Shown here: positions 33,935 to 42,404 of the stretch, in pieces
Layout: the number at the start of each line of letters is the position of its first letter
How positions within the stretch are numbered: the stretch's first letter is position 1
Assembly: GCA_022865305.1 (NCBI GenBank)
Contig: JALHSP010000152.1
Coordinates: 1 to 44,149 of the forward strand
From: Bacteroidales bacterium
GTDB taxonomy: Bacteria > Bacteroidota > Bacteroidia > Bacteroidales > VadinHA17
DNA length: 44,149 bases
Direction of reading: 5' to 3'
Notes under the pieces: model-generated
What the model was told of the DNA's origin: nothing
What the model saw: the letters and a program-made list of their open reading frames with translations, nothing else
Database searches by the model: none
Made by a program: the position numbers and the translations under genes

Positions 33935-35314
33935 TTATCTTATAAAAACCCTATACCCCCAGGGTTCAAGATTCATTTTCTCTTTCATCGGGAAATTAAC
34001 TTTGGCCCCTGTAAAATATTCAGTGTATTCACTTTCAAGATCTTTCTTTTTAAGTGTAAATTTTACACTTATTCTACTCAGGTTAAAGAAAACGACAACT
34101 CTGTTCCCATCTTTCTCCCTGTAAAAGGCAAATACCTTATTATCTTTATTTGTTTTGATCTTAACCATTTTACCGCCGAAATCGCCATTCCATAGCGCTT
34201 TATTTTCTGTTTTCAGCTTTATCAGGTTTGCATAAAATGCAGTAAGATCGCATGTGTCCCATTCAATAGTATCCCTTACAAAGAATTTTAATCTCTTATT
34301 GAGGCATACTTCCTGACCGCTGTAAATCAACGGCACTGACTGAGCTGTGAATATAAATGTAGCAAATGTCCGTTGTGCGCCGGCAAACAGGGAATCTGTT
34401 GTTCCTGTCCATGAGTTCTCATCATGATTCGTCAGGAACATAAGGCGATAGACGTTGTTCGGATAAACAGCCCACTCCCTGTTAAAGTACTTTGCAATCG
34501 ATCTTGCGCTGTCCTTACCCTGTGCAACATTTTTCATCATATGATGCAGCTCCCAGGCATAGTTCATATCAAATCCTTTTTCCATGAAACCTCCTGCTCC
34601 CTCGTGTTCTGCAAGCATCAGTACCGGTTTGATCTTATTCAGCTCTGTTCTGGCCCTTTCCCAAAACTCCTTTGGGGTGTTATGAGGATGGTCTACACGG
34701 AAACCGTCCACTCCAAGCTTTACCCAGAATGACATTGCATTTATCATGTAATCATGAAGTCCCTTCTGTGACCAGTCGAGCTGGATTACATCTGTCCAGT
34801 CTGTCCCGATAGGAGGAGTGAACTTCCCTGTGGAGTCTTTGGCATAGAATTCAGGATGATCAATTGTAAGCTGATTATCCCATGCAGTATGGTTTGGAAC
34901 CCAGTCGAGCATGACATACATTCCAAGCTCATGAGCCTTATTTATAACATTTTTAAAATCATCCAGCGTTCCAAATTCAGGATTAACATCCATAAAATCC
35001 TTTACTGAATAATAGCTTCCAAGTTCACCTTTTCTGTTTACAACGCCGATCGGGAAGGTTGGCATGAACCATAGCACATCTATGCCAAGAGCTTTTAACC
35101 TCGGAAGGTGTTCCGCAAACGCATTAAAGGTACCCTCATCAGTATACTGCCTTACGTTTACTTCGTACAGAACCATATTCTTTGTCCATTCAGGATGTAC
35201 AACCTCTGATGTGAAGGCTTTTAATTCTTTCTTCTTTCCGAACAGTGAACATCCGGCCAATATCATTATTGATGCAAGTAATATTGAGAGAATGCTTACG
35301 GGTAGTTTTTCCAT
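33935..35314 (-). CDS. GH13 alpha-amylase-like lipoprotein
   Basis: The 459-residue product has a strong lipobox (ILAGC, Cys22). Its compact GH13 barrel has MVLYEVNVRQYTDEGTF (about 48-64), MLDWVPNHTAWDN, Asp208 in DGFRVDHPHN, Glu236 in LAEHEGAGG and Asp298 in LTNHDENSW. All catalytic acids are kept. It belongs to a small-amylase branch common in Bacteroidota maltodextrin loci and is probably periplasm- or surface-anchored, acting on oligosaccharides after SusC import. It lies 23 bases downstream of the GH65 gene in the leftward operon. Size (459 against 630 and 936) and anchoring separate it from the other two GH13 enzymes in the window. Confidence 0.92.
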   Translation of the reverse strand: MEKLPVSILSILLASIMILAGCSLFGKKKELKAFTSEVVHPEWTKNMVLYEVNVRQYTDEGTFNAFAEHLPRLKALGIDVLWFMPTFPIGVVNRKGELGSYYSVKDFMDVNPEFGTLDDFKNVINKAHELGMYVMLDWVPNHTAWDNQLTIDHPEFYAKDSTGKFTPPIGTDWTDVIQLDWSQKGLHDYMINAMSFWVKLGVDGFRVDHPHNTPKEFWERARTELNKIKPVLMLAEHEGAGGFMEKGFDMNYAWELHHMMKNVAQGKDSARSIAKYFNREWAVYPNNVYRLMFLTNHDENSWTGTTDSLFAGAQRTFATFIFTAQSVPLIYSGQEVCLNKRLKFFVRDTIEWDTCDLTAFYANLIKLKTENKALWNGDFGGKMVKIKTNKDNKVFAFYREKDGNRVVVFFNLSRISVKFTLKKKDLESEYTEYFTGAKVNFPMKEKMNLEPWGYRVFIR

Positions 35315-35337
35315 TTTTTTATAATTGATTAAGTATT

Positions 35338-37647
35338 TTACAATTCTATTTGTTTTTCCTCCGACCCATGTATCTGATACTCTTTATCAAAAACAATCAT
35401 TTTTAATGTCCTGTCTGATTTGTTTTTAATAATTACGCCTGTATGAGTCACTTTAACTTCGAACCTGACACTACGGAATCTTGCCTGGAAAGAATATGAA
35501 GTCCATTTTTCAGGTATCAGGGGATTTACCCGGACTTTACTATCCAGGATCCTCATTCCGCCGAATCCTTCCACTATTGCCAACCATGTTCCTGCCATGC
35601 TTGTAATATGTAGACCATCACCGACCTCGTTGTTATAATCATCCAGATCGAGGCGTGCGGTACGCAGGTAGAGCTCATAGGCTTTTCTGATATTGCCTAT
35701 CCTGGATGCTACGATAGAATGGATACATGCAGATAATGATGATTCATGAACAGTCATTGGTTCATAAAAGTCAAAATTTCTCTTTACAGTTTTAATATCA
35801 TATTTATCTTCAAGAACATAAAGTCCATGGAGGACATCAGCCTGTTTTATGTAGCACGAGCGTAATATCCTGTCCCATGACCAGTGCTGGTTTATTGGTC
35901 TCTCTTCCGGAGGTATTTTTTCGGCAGGCAGTAATTCTTTATCAAGGAATCCATCCTGCTGAAGGAAGACTTTTCTTTTATCATCATATGGCATATGCAT
36001 TTTGTCAATCACTTTTTGCCAGTACCCTGTCTCTTCAGTAAAATCAAAATCAGTCTTCCTGATTATTTTTTCATATTTCCCGGGAGTTTCTTTACTGACC
36101 AGCAACAGGTTTGAAATAGTATATGACAATGTCCATACTGCCATTGTATTTGTATACCAGTTGTTATTGACATTATTCTCATACTCATTAGGACCGGTTA
36201 CACCCAGGATCATATATTTCTTTTTCTCTTCCGACCACGTAGCTCTCTGGCTCCAGAAACGGGAGATGCCAATCAATACTTCCAGTCCATAGTCGGCCAT
36301 ATATCCGTTGTCGCCTGTGTGCCTGTTATAATTATAAATGGCATAAGCAATTGCGCCATTTCTGTGAATCTCTTCAAATGTTATTTCCCATTCATTATGG
36401 CACTCTTCGCCATTCATTGTCACCATGGGGTATAAAGCTGCTCCATTTTTGAATCCCAGCTTTTCAGCGTTCTTTATGCTCTCCCCAAGGTGCTTATATC
36501 TGTATAACAGTAGATTTCTGGCAACTTTCTGATCGGCTGTTTTCAGGAAAAAAGGAAGGGCAAACGCTTCAGTATCCCAGTAGGTACTTCCTCCATATTT
36601 CTCACCTGTAAAACCTTTTGGTCCGATATTCAGTCTTTCATCTTTTCCTGTATAAGTCTGGTTAAGTTGAAAAATATTAAACCGTATTGCCTGCTGGGCT
36701 GCAATATCCCCCTCAATAACAACATCTGATGCATCCCATATTTCCCCCCATTCTGATTTGTGCTCCGAGAACAACTTCGCATAACCTTTCGATGATGCAT
36801 CTTTAAGTCTTTTCTTCACGTCTGTCATTAATACATCTTTAGGATTATTAAGCGATGATAACACAGAAACGTATTTGACAATAGTCAGTTCATCTCCCGG
36901 TTTTGTTTTGACTGAAAATGTGTTTGCTACAAATTTCTCACGGTCAGTGACAGAGGGTTTTACATGTAAAGGTTTTTTATTTCCGTGAAGCTCATAGCAC
37001 ATCCCTGTCGCAACATGGAAGTCGGTTTTCATTGTTCGTGTTATGATGATCCCCGTTCCGGTTGTGACTTCTCTCCTTACCTCTTTCCAGAATTTCTTGC
37101 CATAGTTGGCATCTTCATTTCTGACATCTGCATCAATATAAACAGTGAAGTCGATAGTCCCCGCAAAGTTTGCAGATTTTACTGAATATTTTATAATTCC
37201 AAGATCAGGTTCAGCCATGCTGAGGAATCTCCTGGAATTTATTTCAATAGTTTTATTTTCCGCTATAAGGATCCGGAAGGATCTTTCAAGATATCCTTCT
37301 CTCATATTAAGGATCCTCGAGAATGAAATAATCCTGGCTGTAGCAAGATCAACAGTTTTTCCATTCACTGAAACATCAATCCCTATCCAGTTTGGAGCAT
37401 TAAGGACTTTCGCAAAATATTCAGGATAACCATTTTTCCACCATCCGACTCGTGTTTTATCGGGATAGTAGACTCCTGCAATATAGCTGCCCTGAAGGCT
37501 GTCACCTGAATAATGCTCTTCAAAGTTGGCTCGTTGTCCCATATAACCGTTCCCTATCGAAAAGATGCTTTCCGACTCCCTGTTCAACTCAGGGTGAAAT
37601 CCCTCCTCGATTATGAGCCATTCATCTTTTTTATAACAGCTATTCAT
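35338..37647 (-). CDS. GH65 maltose phosphorylase
   Basis: The 769-residue cytoplasmic enzyme converts maltose and phosphate to glucose and beta-glucose-1-phosphate. GH65 marks include SIGNGYMGQRANFEEHY (about 30-46), GEKYGGSTYWDTEAFALPFF and the general-acid segment ECHNEWEITFEEIHRNG (about 415-431), which holds the catalytic Glu. A C-terminal beta-domain ends the chain. Related GH65 enzymes use kojibiose or trehalose, but the adjacent beta-phosphoglucomutase and maltose-type transporter favour maltose. The gene overlaps the pgmB gene by 8 bases, showing translational coupling. There is no signal peptide. Confidence 0.93.
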   Translation of the reverse strand: MNSCYKKDEWLIIEEGFHPELNRESESIFSIGNGYMGQRANFEEHYSGDSLQGSYIAGVYYPDKTRVGWWKNGYPEYFAKVLNAPNWIGIDVSVNGKTVDLATARIISFSRILNMREGYLERSFRILIAENKTIEINSRRFLSMAEPDLGIIKYSVKSANFAGTIDFTVYIDADVRNEDANYGKKFWKEVRREVTTGTGIIITRTMKTDFHVATGMCYELHGNKKPLHVKPSVTDREKFVANTFSVKTKPGDELTIVKYVSVLSSLNNPKDVLMTDVKKRLKDASSKGYAKLFSEHKSEWGEIWDASDVVIEGDIAAQQAIRFNIFQLNQTYTGKDERLNIGPKGFTGEKYGGSTYWDTEAFALPFFLKTADQKVARNLLLYRYKHLGESIKNAEKLGFKNGAALYPMVTMNGEECHNEWEITFEEIHRNGAIAYAIYNYNRHTGDNGYMADYGLEVLIGISRFWSQRATWSEEKKKYMILGVTGPNEYENNVNNNWYTNTMAVWTLSYTISNLLLVSKETPGKYEKIIRKTDFDFTEETGYWQKVIDKMHMPYDDKRKVFLQQDGFLDKELLPAEKIPPEERPINQHWSWDRILRSCYIKQADVLHGLYVLEDKYDIKTVKRNFDFYEPMTVHESSLSACIHSIVASRIGNIRKAYELYLRTARLDLDDYNNEVGDGLHITSMAGTWLAIVEGFGGMRILDSKVRVNPLIPEKWTSYSFQARFRSVRFEVKVTHTGVIIKNKSDRTLKMIVFDKEYQIHGSEEKQIEL

Positions 37648-38308
37648 AACCGGATAATTTTACAATTTTTTCCAATTTCTTCAAGTTTATCTTATTCAAA
37701 CCCGGGATGACAGAATGAGCTTCTGAAAGAATCCCGGAAGATCCTACCCCGATGCAAATCATTCCTGCATTAAGCGCTGCCCGGACACCGGCAACCGCAT
37801 CCTCAAATACGGCAATACGGACAGGTTCAATCCCAAGCATTTTTGCAGCTGTTAAAAAGACTTCTGGATCAGGTTTAGCCTTGCTGATTCTGTTGCCATC
37901 AGCAACTGCATCGAAAAGGTTTTCCATTCCTACACGTTCAAGAATTAAGGGAGTATTTTTGCTTGCAGATCCGATTGCCACCTTAATTCCTGCCTCCTTA
38001 AGTTCTTTAATAAACTCAAGGCTTCCCGGGAGTATTTCGTCCGGGGTCATCCGGCTAATATATTCAATATACCATCTGTTTTTAAGACTTGCGTACTCTT
38101 TCCTGAGCTCCTCATTCAGCCTCATATTACCTATTTCAAGAATAATATCAAGAGAATCCATCCTGCTTACGCCTTTGAGGCGCTCATTATCCTCTTCAGA
38201 AAAATGAATTTTTAACTGGTCGGCAAGCCTTTTCCATGCCAGGGAATGGTACCTGGCTGTATCCACAATTACACCATCAAGATCAAAAATACAACCCTTC
38301 AGCTTCAT
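37640..38308 (-). CDS. pgmB: Beta-phosphoglucomutase
   Basis: The 222-residue HAD-superfamily enzyme converts beta-glucose-1-phosphate from maltose phosphorylase into glucose-6-phosphate. It has FDLDGVIVDTARYH near the start (Asp9 nucleophile, Asp11 acid/base), the cap-domain block GVSRMDSLDIIL, GSASKNTPLILE (motif II Ser) and FEDAVAGVRAA (motif IV acids). The length and cap are standard for PgmB. It overlaps the MFS gene by 4 bases (ATGA) and GH65 by 8 bases, so the three are one tightly coupled unit. Confidence 0.95.
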   Translation of the reverse strand: MKLKGCIFDLDGVIVDTARYHSLAWKRLADQLKIHFSEEDNERLKGVSRMDSLDIILEIGNMRLNEELRKEYASLKNRWYIEYISRMTPDEILPGSLEFIKELKEAGIKVAIGSASKNTPLILERVGMENLFDAVADGNRISKAKPDPEVFLTAAKMLGIEPVRIAVFEDAVAGVRAALNAGMICIGVGSSGILSEAHSVIPGLNKINLKKLEKIVKLSGYE

Positions 38309-39849
38309 GAATATCTCCTGTCGTCAATGTCTTTGACAAACTTTACCATAATGGCAGCAATCATCATCGAAATACCGCCGGATATCAATGCATTCATTGT
38401 GTTGCCGGCAAAGAGGTGCTTCACCATGCTGCCGAGGATGCTTGCTGCAAGTATCTGGGGTATGACTATGAAGAAGTTGAAAATTCCCATATATATGCCC
38501 ATCTTATTCTGAGGAAGGGCTCCCGTCAGCATTGCATAAGGCATTGAAAGAATGCTGGCCCATGCAATACCTATCCCTATCATCGGAAAAATTAGCATCC
38601 ATGGTGTACTGATCAGGCTTATTGATATCAGGCTAACTCCGCCTGCCACCAGGCATATGGCATGAGTTAGCTTCCTTGAGGTTACTTTTGCTAAAACAGG
38701 AAGAAGAAATGCAACTGCTGCTGCAAATCCGTTATAAATACCAAAAAGGAAGCCGACCCAGTTAGCTCCTTCGTTATACTCGAGTGATTGGGTGTCACTG
38801 GTTCCGTAAATGTGTGACGTAACGGCTGAAGTGGTATAAATCCACATTGCAAAGAGTGCAAACCATGTAAAAAATTGTACAACTGCCAGCTGTCCCATTG
38901 TAGCCGGCATATTCCTGAGATCAGTAAGTATTGAGTTAAGTCCGTTTTCTCCTTTTCCTGATGATTGCAGCAAACCTGCAATTATCTGAAGCAGCCCGAA
39001 GACAGAGATGCCTCCGGAAATAATATAGAGCTCTTTCTCAAGGTTTACTCTTGAAAGAATTAAAGTCAGAATCAGGCCTGCAACGAGCCATATAAGCCCG
39101 GGTTTGTAGAAATTGACTTTTCTTTGAATTCCGGGCTCTTTGCCCTGTACCTTGTGCCCTGTATCCTGTACCTCTCCAATGGCAGCCTTTTCACTCTCTT
39201 CAAATTCCTTCAGTTCTTCTGGCGAATATTCTTTTGTGCGCAGTACAGTCCACAGCACTGCCAGAAAGAAGACACAAGAACCTATGTAAAAGGACAGTTT
39301 GACGTTTAACGGTATTAATTTACCTGGAGAAGGTTCTGTAGATACGTTAAACTTTTCTGTAAGAATGTATGGAAGGAAAGAAGCAACGACAGCTCCTGTA
39401 CCTATAAAGAAGCTTTGCATTGCGAAACCTTTTGTCCGTTGCTCCGAGGAGAGCATGTCACCAACGAATGCCCTGAAAGGTTCCATGGAGATATTTATTG
39501 ATGCATCCATTATCCAGAGCGTTCCTGCCGCAACCCACAATGCAGGTGAGTTAGGCATAAAGAACAATGCGAGCGAGGCCAGTATTGCACCGGTCAGAAA
39601 ATATGGATGGCGTCGTCCCAGCCTGTTCCATGTTTTATCACTCATATGGCCGATGATAGGCTGAATAATCAGGCCTGTCACCGGGGCAGCAACCCATAAA
39701 ATAGGGATATCATCAACTTTTGCTCCAAGTGTTTCGAAAATCCTGCTGACATTTGCATTCTGCAGAGCAAATCCAAACTGGATACCCAGGAATCCGAAGC
39801 TCATATTCCATATCTGCCAGAAAGAAAGTCTGGGTTTTGATTTTTTCAT
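38305..39849 (-). CDS. MFS maltose/sucrose-type transporter
   Basis: The 514-residue inner-membrane protein has about 12 transmembrane helices and the SLC45-like features [19 protein letters not shown] and [20 protein letters not shown], the family's loop 2-3 motif. Bacteroidota members placed with GH65 and pgmB carry maltose or maltodextrin across the inner membrane with protons. The central cytoplasmic loop between helices 6 and 7 holds the segment [14 protein letters not shown], encoded by a 7-bp tandem repeat, which looks like an inserted simple repeat. It is the first gene of the leftward operon; its promoter overlaps a putative LacI operator. Confidence 0.92.
   Translation of the reverse strand: MKKSKPRLSFWQIWNMSFGFLGIQFGFALQNANVSRIFETLGAKVDDIPILWVAAPVTGLIIQPIIGHMSDKTWNRLGRRHPYFLTGAILASLALFFMPNSPALWVAAGTLWIMDASINISMEPFRAFVGDMLSSEQRTKGFAMQSFFIGTGAVVASFLPYILTEKFNVSTEPSPGKLIPLNVKLSFYIGSCVFFLAVLWTVLRTKEYSPEELKEFEESEKAAIGEVQDTGHKVQGKEPGIQRKVNFYKPGLIWLVAGLILTLILSRVNLEKELYIISGGISVFGLLQIIAGLLQSSGKGENGLNSILTDLRNMPATMGQLAVVQFFTWFALFAMWIYTTSAVTSHIYGTSDTQSLEYNEGANWVGFLFGIYNGFAAAVAFLLPVLAKVTSRKLTHAICLVAGGVSLISISLISTPWMLIFPMIGIGIAWASILSMPYAMLTGALPQNKMGIYMGIFNFFIVIPQILAASILGSMVKHLFAGNTMNALISGGISMMIAAIMVKFVKDIDDRRYS
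39143..39170. repeat. Heptamer tandem repeat inside the MFS gene
   Basis: On the plus strand CCCTGTA, CCTTGTG, CCCTGTA and TCCTGTA are head to tail, a period of 7. The repeat is read in frame on the minus strand as [10 protein letters not shown] in the cytoplasmic central loop. Three units (21 bases) equal seven codons, so only changes by multiples of three units keep the frame. Confidence 0.65.
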
Positions 39850-39974
39850 AAATGATTTGTTTATTCCTTAAAAAATAAAGAAAAAACCTATAAGGTTCCC
39901 ACTCAAAAATAGGAAAAATGGTTTGATAATTAACCTTTATATCTCATTTATTTTCATGCAGATTGGTGAAAAAA

Positions 39975-40006
39975 CAAATATAAAAGTGGCCTTCCTAAAT
40001 TTCAAA
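39975..40006 (-). promoter_or_regulatory. Putative promoter of the MFS-pgmB-GH65-GH13 operon
   Basis: Read on the minus strand, TTTG (40006-40003) and TATATTTG (39982-39975) are 20 bases apart, an excellent match to the Bacteroidota -33/-7 pattern. The -33 box lies inside the putative LacI operator. The start codon of the MFS gene is 126 bases from the -7 box, giving a leader of about 115-120 bases in which I see no riboswitch-like structure. Confidence 0.65.
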
Positions 40007-40012
40007 CGTTTT
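39999..40012. promoter_or_regulatory. Putative LacI operator of the MFS operon
   Basis: ATTTCAAACGTTTT repeats the first 13 bases of the susC-side site (21957-21969) exactly; only the outermost base of the palindrome differs. It covers the -33 box, so bound regulator would block the promoter. The rest of the 479-base gene-free stretch 39850-40328 shows only AT-rich DNA and no promoter box that I can name for the rightward DUF4402 genes. Confidence 0.7.
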
Positions 40013-40328
40013 CTGAAATCTGCCGGTTTACAGCTCAATATTCAATTTGCTGAAATGCTCCTTAACATTTGACTGATAATTATCAGTTACGCAGCTGGAT
40101 TCAATATTTATGATTATTTTACAGACCTGTTTTGTTAATAACTTCATAAAGTATGTTAAATACATCGAATTATATGAATCACTTAAAGTTATATTTTGTG
40201 GAAAAATTTAATTGAAACCAGTAAGAAATTAATCTGTTGTAACCCTTATAATGAGGAAATCAACCACATGAGCAAAATAAAACACAAAAAATTTAGTTAT
40301 TATATTCAAATTTAATTTTAAACCAAAA

Positions 40329-40850
40329 ATGAAACGTATGAAAAAGTTTTTCGCCCTCACAGTTGTAATGCTTGCTTTCGCGGCATCATCATTCGCTCAG
40401 TCATCAGCTACAGCTTCAGCGACTGCAACCATTCTTACTCCGATTGCAATATCAAATACTGTTGATATGGATTTCGGGAACCTTGCAGGAAGCGTAACAC
40501 CCGGGACCTGTGTTCTTGCTACGGATAATTCACGCACTCCCGCGGGTGGTGTCACAATAATGGCTGGAGGTACTCCAACTGCTGCCAGCTTTACCGTTAC
40601 AGGTGCTGCCGATGCTGTATATACTATTACTCTTCCGGGTGGAGCAACAACAGTCTCTAATGGAACGAATACCATGACAATTGACACCTGGGTCAGTAGT
40701 CCTACCCCAACAGGAACCCTCACTCTGGGTACTTCAACCCTGCTGGTTGGTGCCACATTGAACGTGGGTATCAGTCAGGCAGGCGGAGTATACAACACTT
40801 CCAATGCAGGTGGTAGCGGTGAATTTACTGTTACAGTAAATTATCAATAG
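40329..40850 (+). CDS. DUF4402 secreted pilin-like protein 1
   Basis: The 173-residue protein has a signal peptide (ending SSFAQ, about residue 24); ATG 40338 is an alternative start three codons in. The mature part is Thr/Gly/Ala/Ser-rich and all beta, with TATILTPIAISNTVDMDFGN at the start, FTVTGAADAVYTITLP in the middle, and LLVGATLNV then GEFTVTVNYQ at the end. These are DUF4402 family features. The fold resembles spore coat protein U and fimbrial subunits, whose last strand ends with aromatic-containing alternation. It is the first of three genes with a paralogue and a PapD-like chaperone. A surface-fibre or coat subunit is inferred. Confidence 0.85.
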   Translation: MKRMKKFFALTVVMLAFAASSFAQSSATASATATILTPIAISNTVDMDFGNLAGSVTPGTCVLATDNSRTPAGGVTIMAGGTPTAASFTVTGAADAVYTITLPGGATTVSNGTNTMTIDTWVSSPTPTGTLTLGTSTLLVGATLNVGISQAGGVYNTSNAGGSGEFTVTVNYQ

Positions 40851-40886
40851 TAAGGTTTTAAGTAAATCTACACCTCCCTCAGAATA

Positions 40887-41420
40887 ATGATGAGGCTTTA
40901 TAGAATTTATTACAGCCTGATTTTTTTATTTGTCCTCACGGGGACTGAGGTATTTGCACAGGTCACCCCACCAGCCAGTGCAACAGGTCATGTTATTGCT
41001 GAGATTATTCCTGTATTCTCTGCAAGCGAGACATCACAGCTCAATTTCGGACGATTTTCCCCGGGACCCCAGGGAGGTAAGATTATTCTCACTCCCCAGA
41101 GCACAATATCGGTTCTGGGAAGTGTCTTCAAAGGACCCGGTACTCATAATGCTGCCAGTTTTTACATATCAGGTGATGATGATGCTGCATATTCAATAAC
41201 ATTACCGGCAAGCCCTGTGATTATTACTCATACAGCCTCTGCAAAAACCATGCTTGTGGATAATTGGTCATCGGTACCTTCACCGGGTATCGGAACCGGC
41301 ATGCTGCAGGGCGGATACCAGGTAGTATATGTCGGAGCGACGCTTAATGTTGGTACTCTGTATGATAATCCTGTGGGAATTTATACAGGAACCTATACAA
41401 TAACATTTGACTTCAACTAG
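40887..41420 (+). CDS. DUF4402 secreted pilin-like protein 2
   Basis: The 177-residue paralogue of the preceding protein has a signal peptide (ending EVFAQ, about residue 25). It shares the pattern ATGHVIAEIIPVFSA, LNFGRFSPGPQGG, HNAASFYISGDDDAAYSITL, VGATLNVG and a final TGTYTITFDFN strand. It differs strongly in sequence from its neighbour, so the two are probably distinct subunits rather than recent copies. It lies 36 bases after the first DUF4402 gene and 24 bases before the chaperone gene, consistent with one operon. Confidence 0.85.
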   Translation: MMRLYRIYYSLIFLFVLTGTEVFAQVTPPASATGHVIAEIIPVFSASETSQLNFGRFSPGPQGGKIILTPQSTISVLGSVFKGPGTHNAASFYISGDDDAAYSITLPASPVIITHTASAKTMLVDNWSSVPSPGIGTGMLQGGYQVVYVGATLNVGTLYDNPVGIYTGTYTITFDFN

Positions 41421-41444
41421 CAGGTCTGTTAAAACTATAACTTA

Positions 41445-42329
41445 ATGTCACAACTAAACATAATATATAAAAAGTCGCATCCCCCCTGGAGGTTAATGTC
41501 ATTCATAGTTTTTCTTGCCGGCATAATCGGATTTATGTTTTTATCTCCTTTTGATGCTGTTGCGCAGGGTAATCTTCTGATAACACCGAGGAGAGTCGTT
41601 TTTGAAGGATCAAAGAGATCGATGGATCTTAATCTTGCCAATACCGGACGGGATACAGCAACGTATGTCATATCTCTGGTCCAGATCAGGATGAAGGAAG
41701 ATGGAGGATTTGAGACAATAAAGGAGCCGGATCCTGGCCAGAGATTTGCAGACCGGTTTATCAGGTATTTCCCCCGCTCAGTGACCCTTGGACCAAATGA
41801 AGCCCAGGTGGTGAAGATGCAGCTTATCAGATCAAACGAACTGGTGACCGGGGAATACCGGTCTCATTTTTATTTCAGGGCCATACCTTCAGTAAAACCG
41901 TTAGGGGAAAAAGAGACCATAAAGGATACAACTTCACTTTCAGTAAGGTTAACTCCGATTTTCGGTATCACCATACCTGTAATTATCAGGGTGGGAGAAT
42001 CTACGGCAAAGGTGAGTCTTTCCGATCTGGCGCTTGATATTACAGATAATTCCGACCCGAGAATAAAGATGGTTTTTAACCGTACAGGAAATATGTCATT
42101 TTATGGCGACCTGACTGTCGATCATATTTCAACTGAAGGTAAAGTTACACGTGTTGGTATTGCAAATGGTGTTGCTGTTTATACACCGAATACGGTAAGG
42201 AGATTTCAATTTAATCTTAATAAAATACCCGGTGTCGATTTTAGAAGAGGAACAATACGTGTTATTTACTCTGCGCCATCAGATGTAAAACCGGTCAGGT
42301 ATGCTGAGGCAGAACTTAATTTAAATTGA
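41445..42329 (+). CDS. PapD-like periplasmic chaperone
   Basis: The 294-residue product has a hydrophobic signal segment (residues 19-40, SPFDAVAQ). A first Ig-like domain follows with LLITPRRVVFEGSKRSMDLNLANTGRDTA (cited as LLITPRRVVFEGSKR and LNLANTG) and the PapD-type strand VTGEYRSHFYFRAIP. The second domain (about 165-294) ends AEAELNLN. PapD chaperones donate a strand to fimbrial subunits until assembly, so this gene next to two DUF4402 genes suggests a dedicated export chaperone. An alternative start at ATG 41496 is preceded by GGAGG (41488-41492), a rare ribosome-binding-like sequence here, and gives a shorter signal peptide. No usher gene is in view. Confidence 0.78.
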   Translation: MSQLNIIYKKSHPPWRLMSFIVFLAGIIGFMFLSPFDAVAQGNLLITPRRVVFEGSKRSMDLNLANTGRDTATYVISLVQIRMKEDGGFETIKEPDPGQRFADRFIRYFPRSVTLGPNEAQVVKMQLIRSNELVTGEYRSHFYFRAIPSVKPLGEKETIKDTTSLSVRLTPIFGITIPVIIRVGESTAKVSLSDLALDITDNSDPRIKMVFNRTGNMSFYGDLTVDHISTEGKVTRVGIANGVAVYTPNTVRRFQFNLNKIPGVDFRRGTIRVIYSAPSDVKPVRYAEAELNLN

Positions 42330-42404
42330 TAATTAAAAGTCGTTCTGCTTTAGGCGCTTTATTGGTCCTGGAATTATTATGAATGAAAAAACACCAGACC
42401 TCCT

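Noticed and set aside
37752-38207. 151-residue plus-strand frame opposite pgmB
   Set aside because: It is antisense to an intact HAD-family gene, is Ser/Leu/Ile-rich and has no recognisable domain.
40397-40756. 119-residue minus-strand frame opposite the first DUF4402 gene
   Set aside because: Its Val/Pro-rich translation is the usual reverse shadow of a Thr/Gly-rich secreted protein; similar shadows lie opposite the adhesin at 42560, 43094 and 43670.
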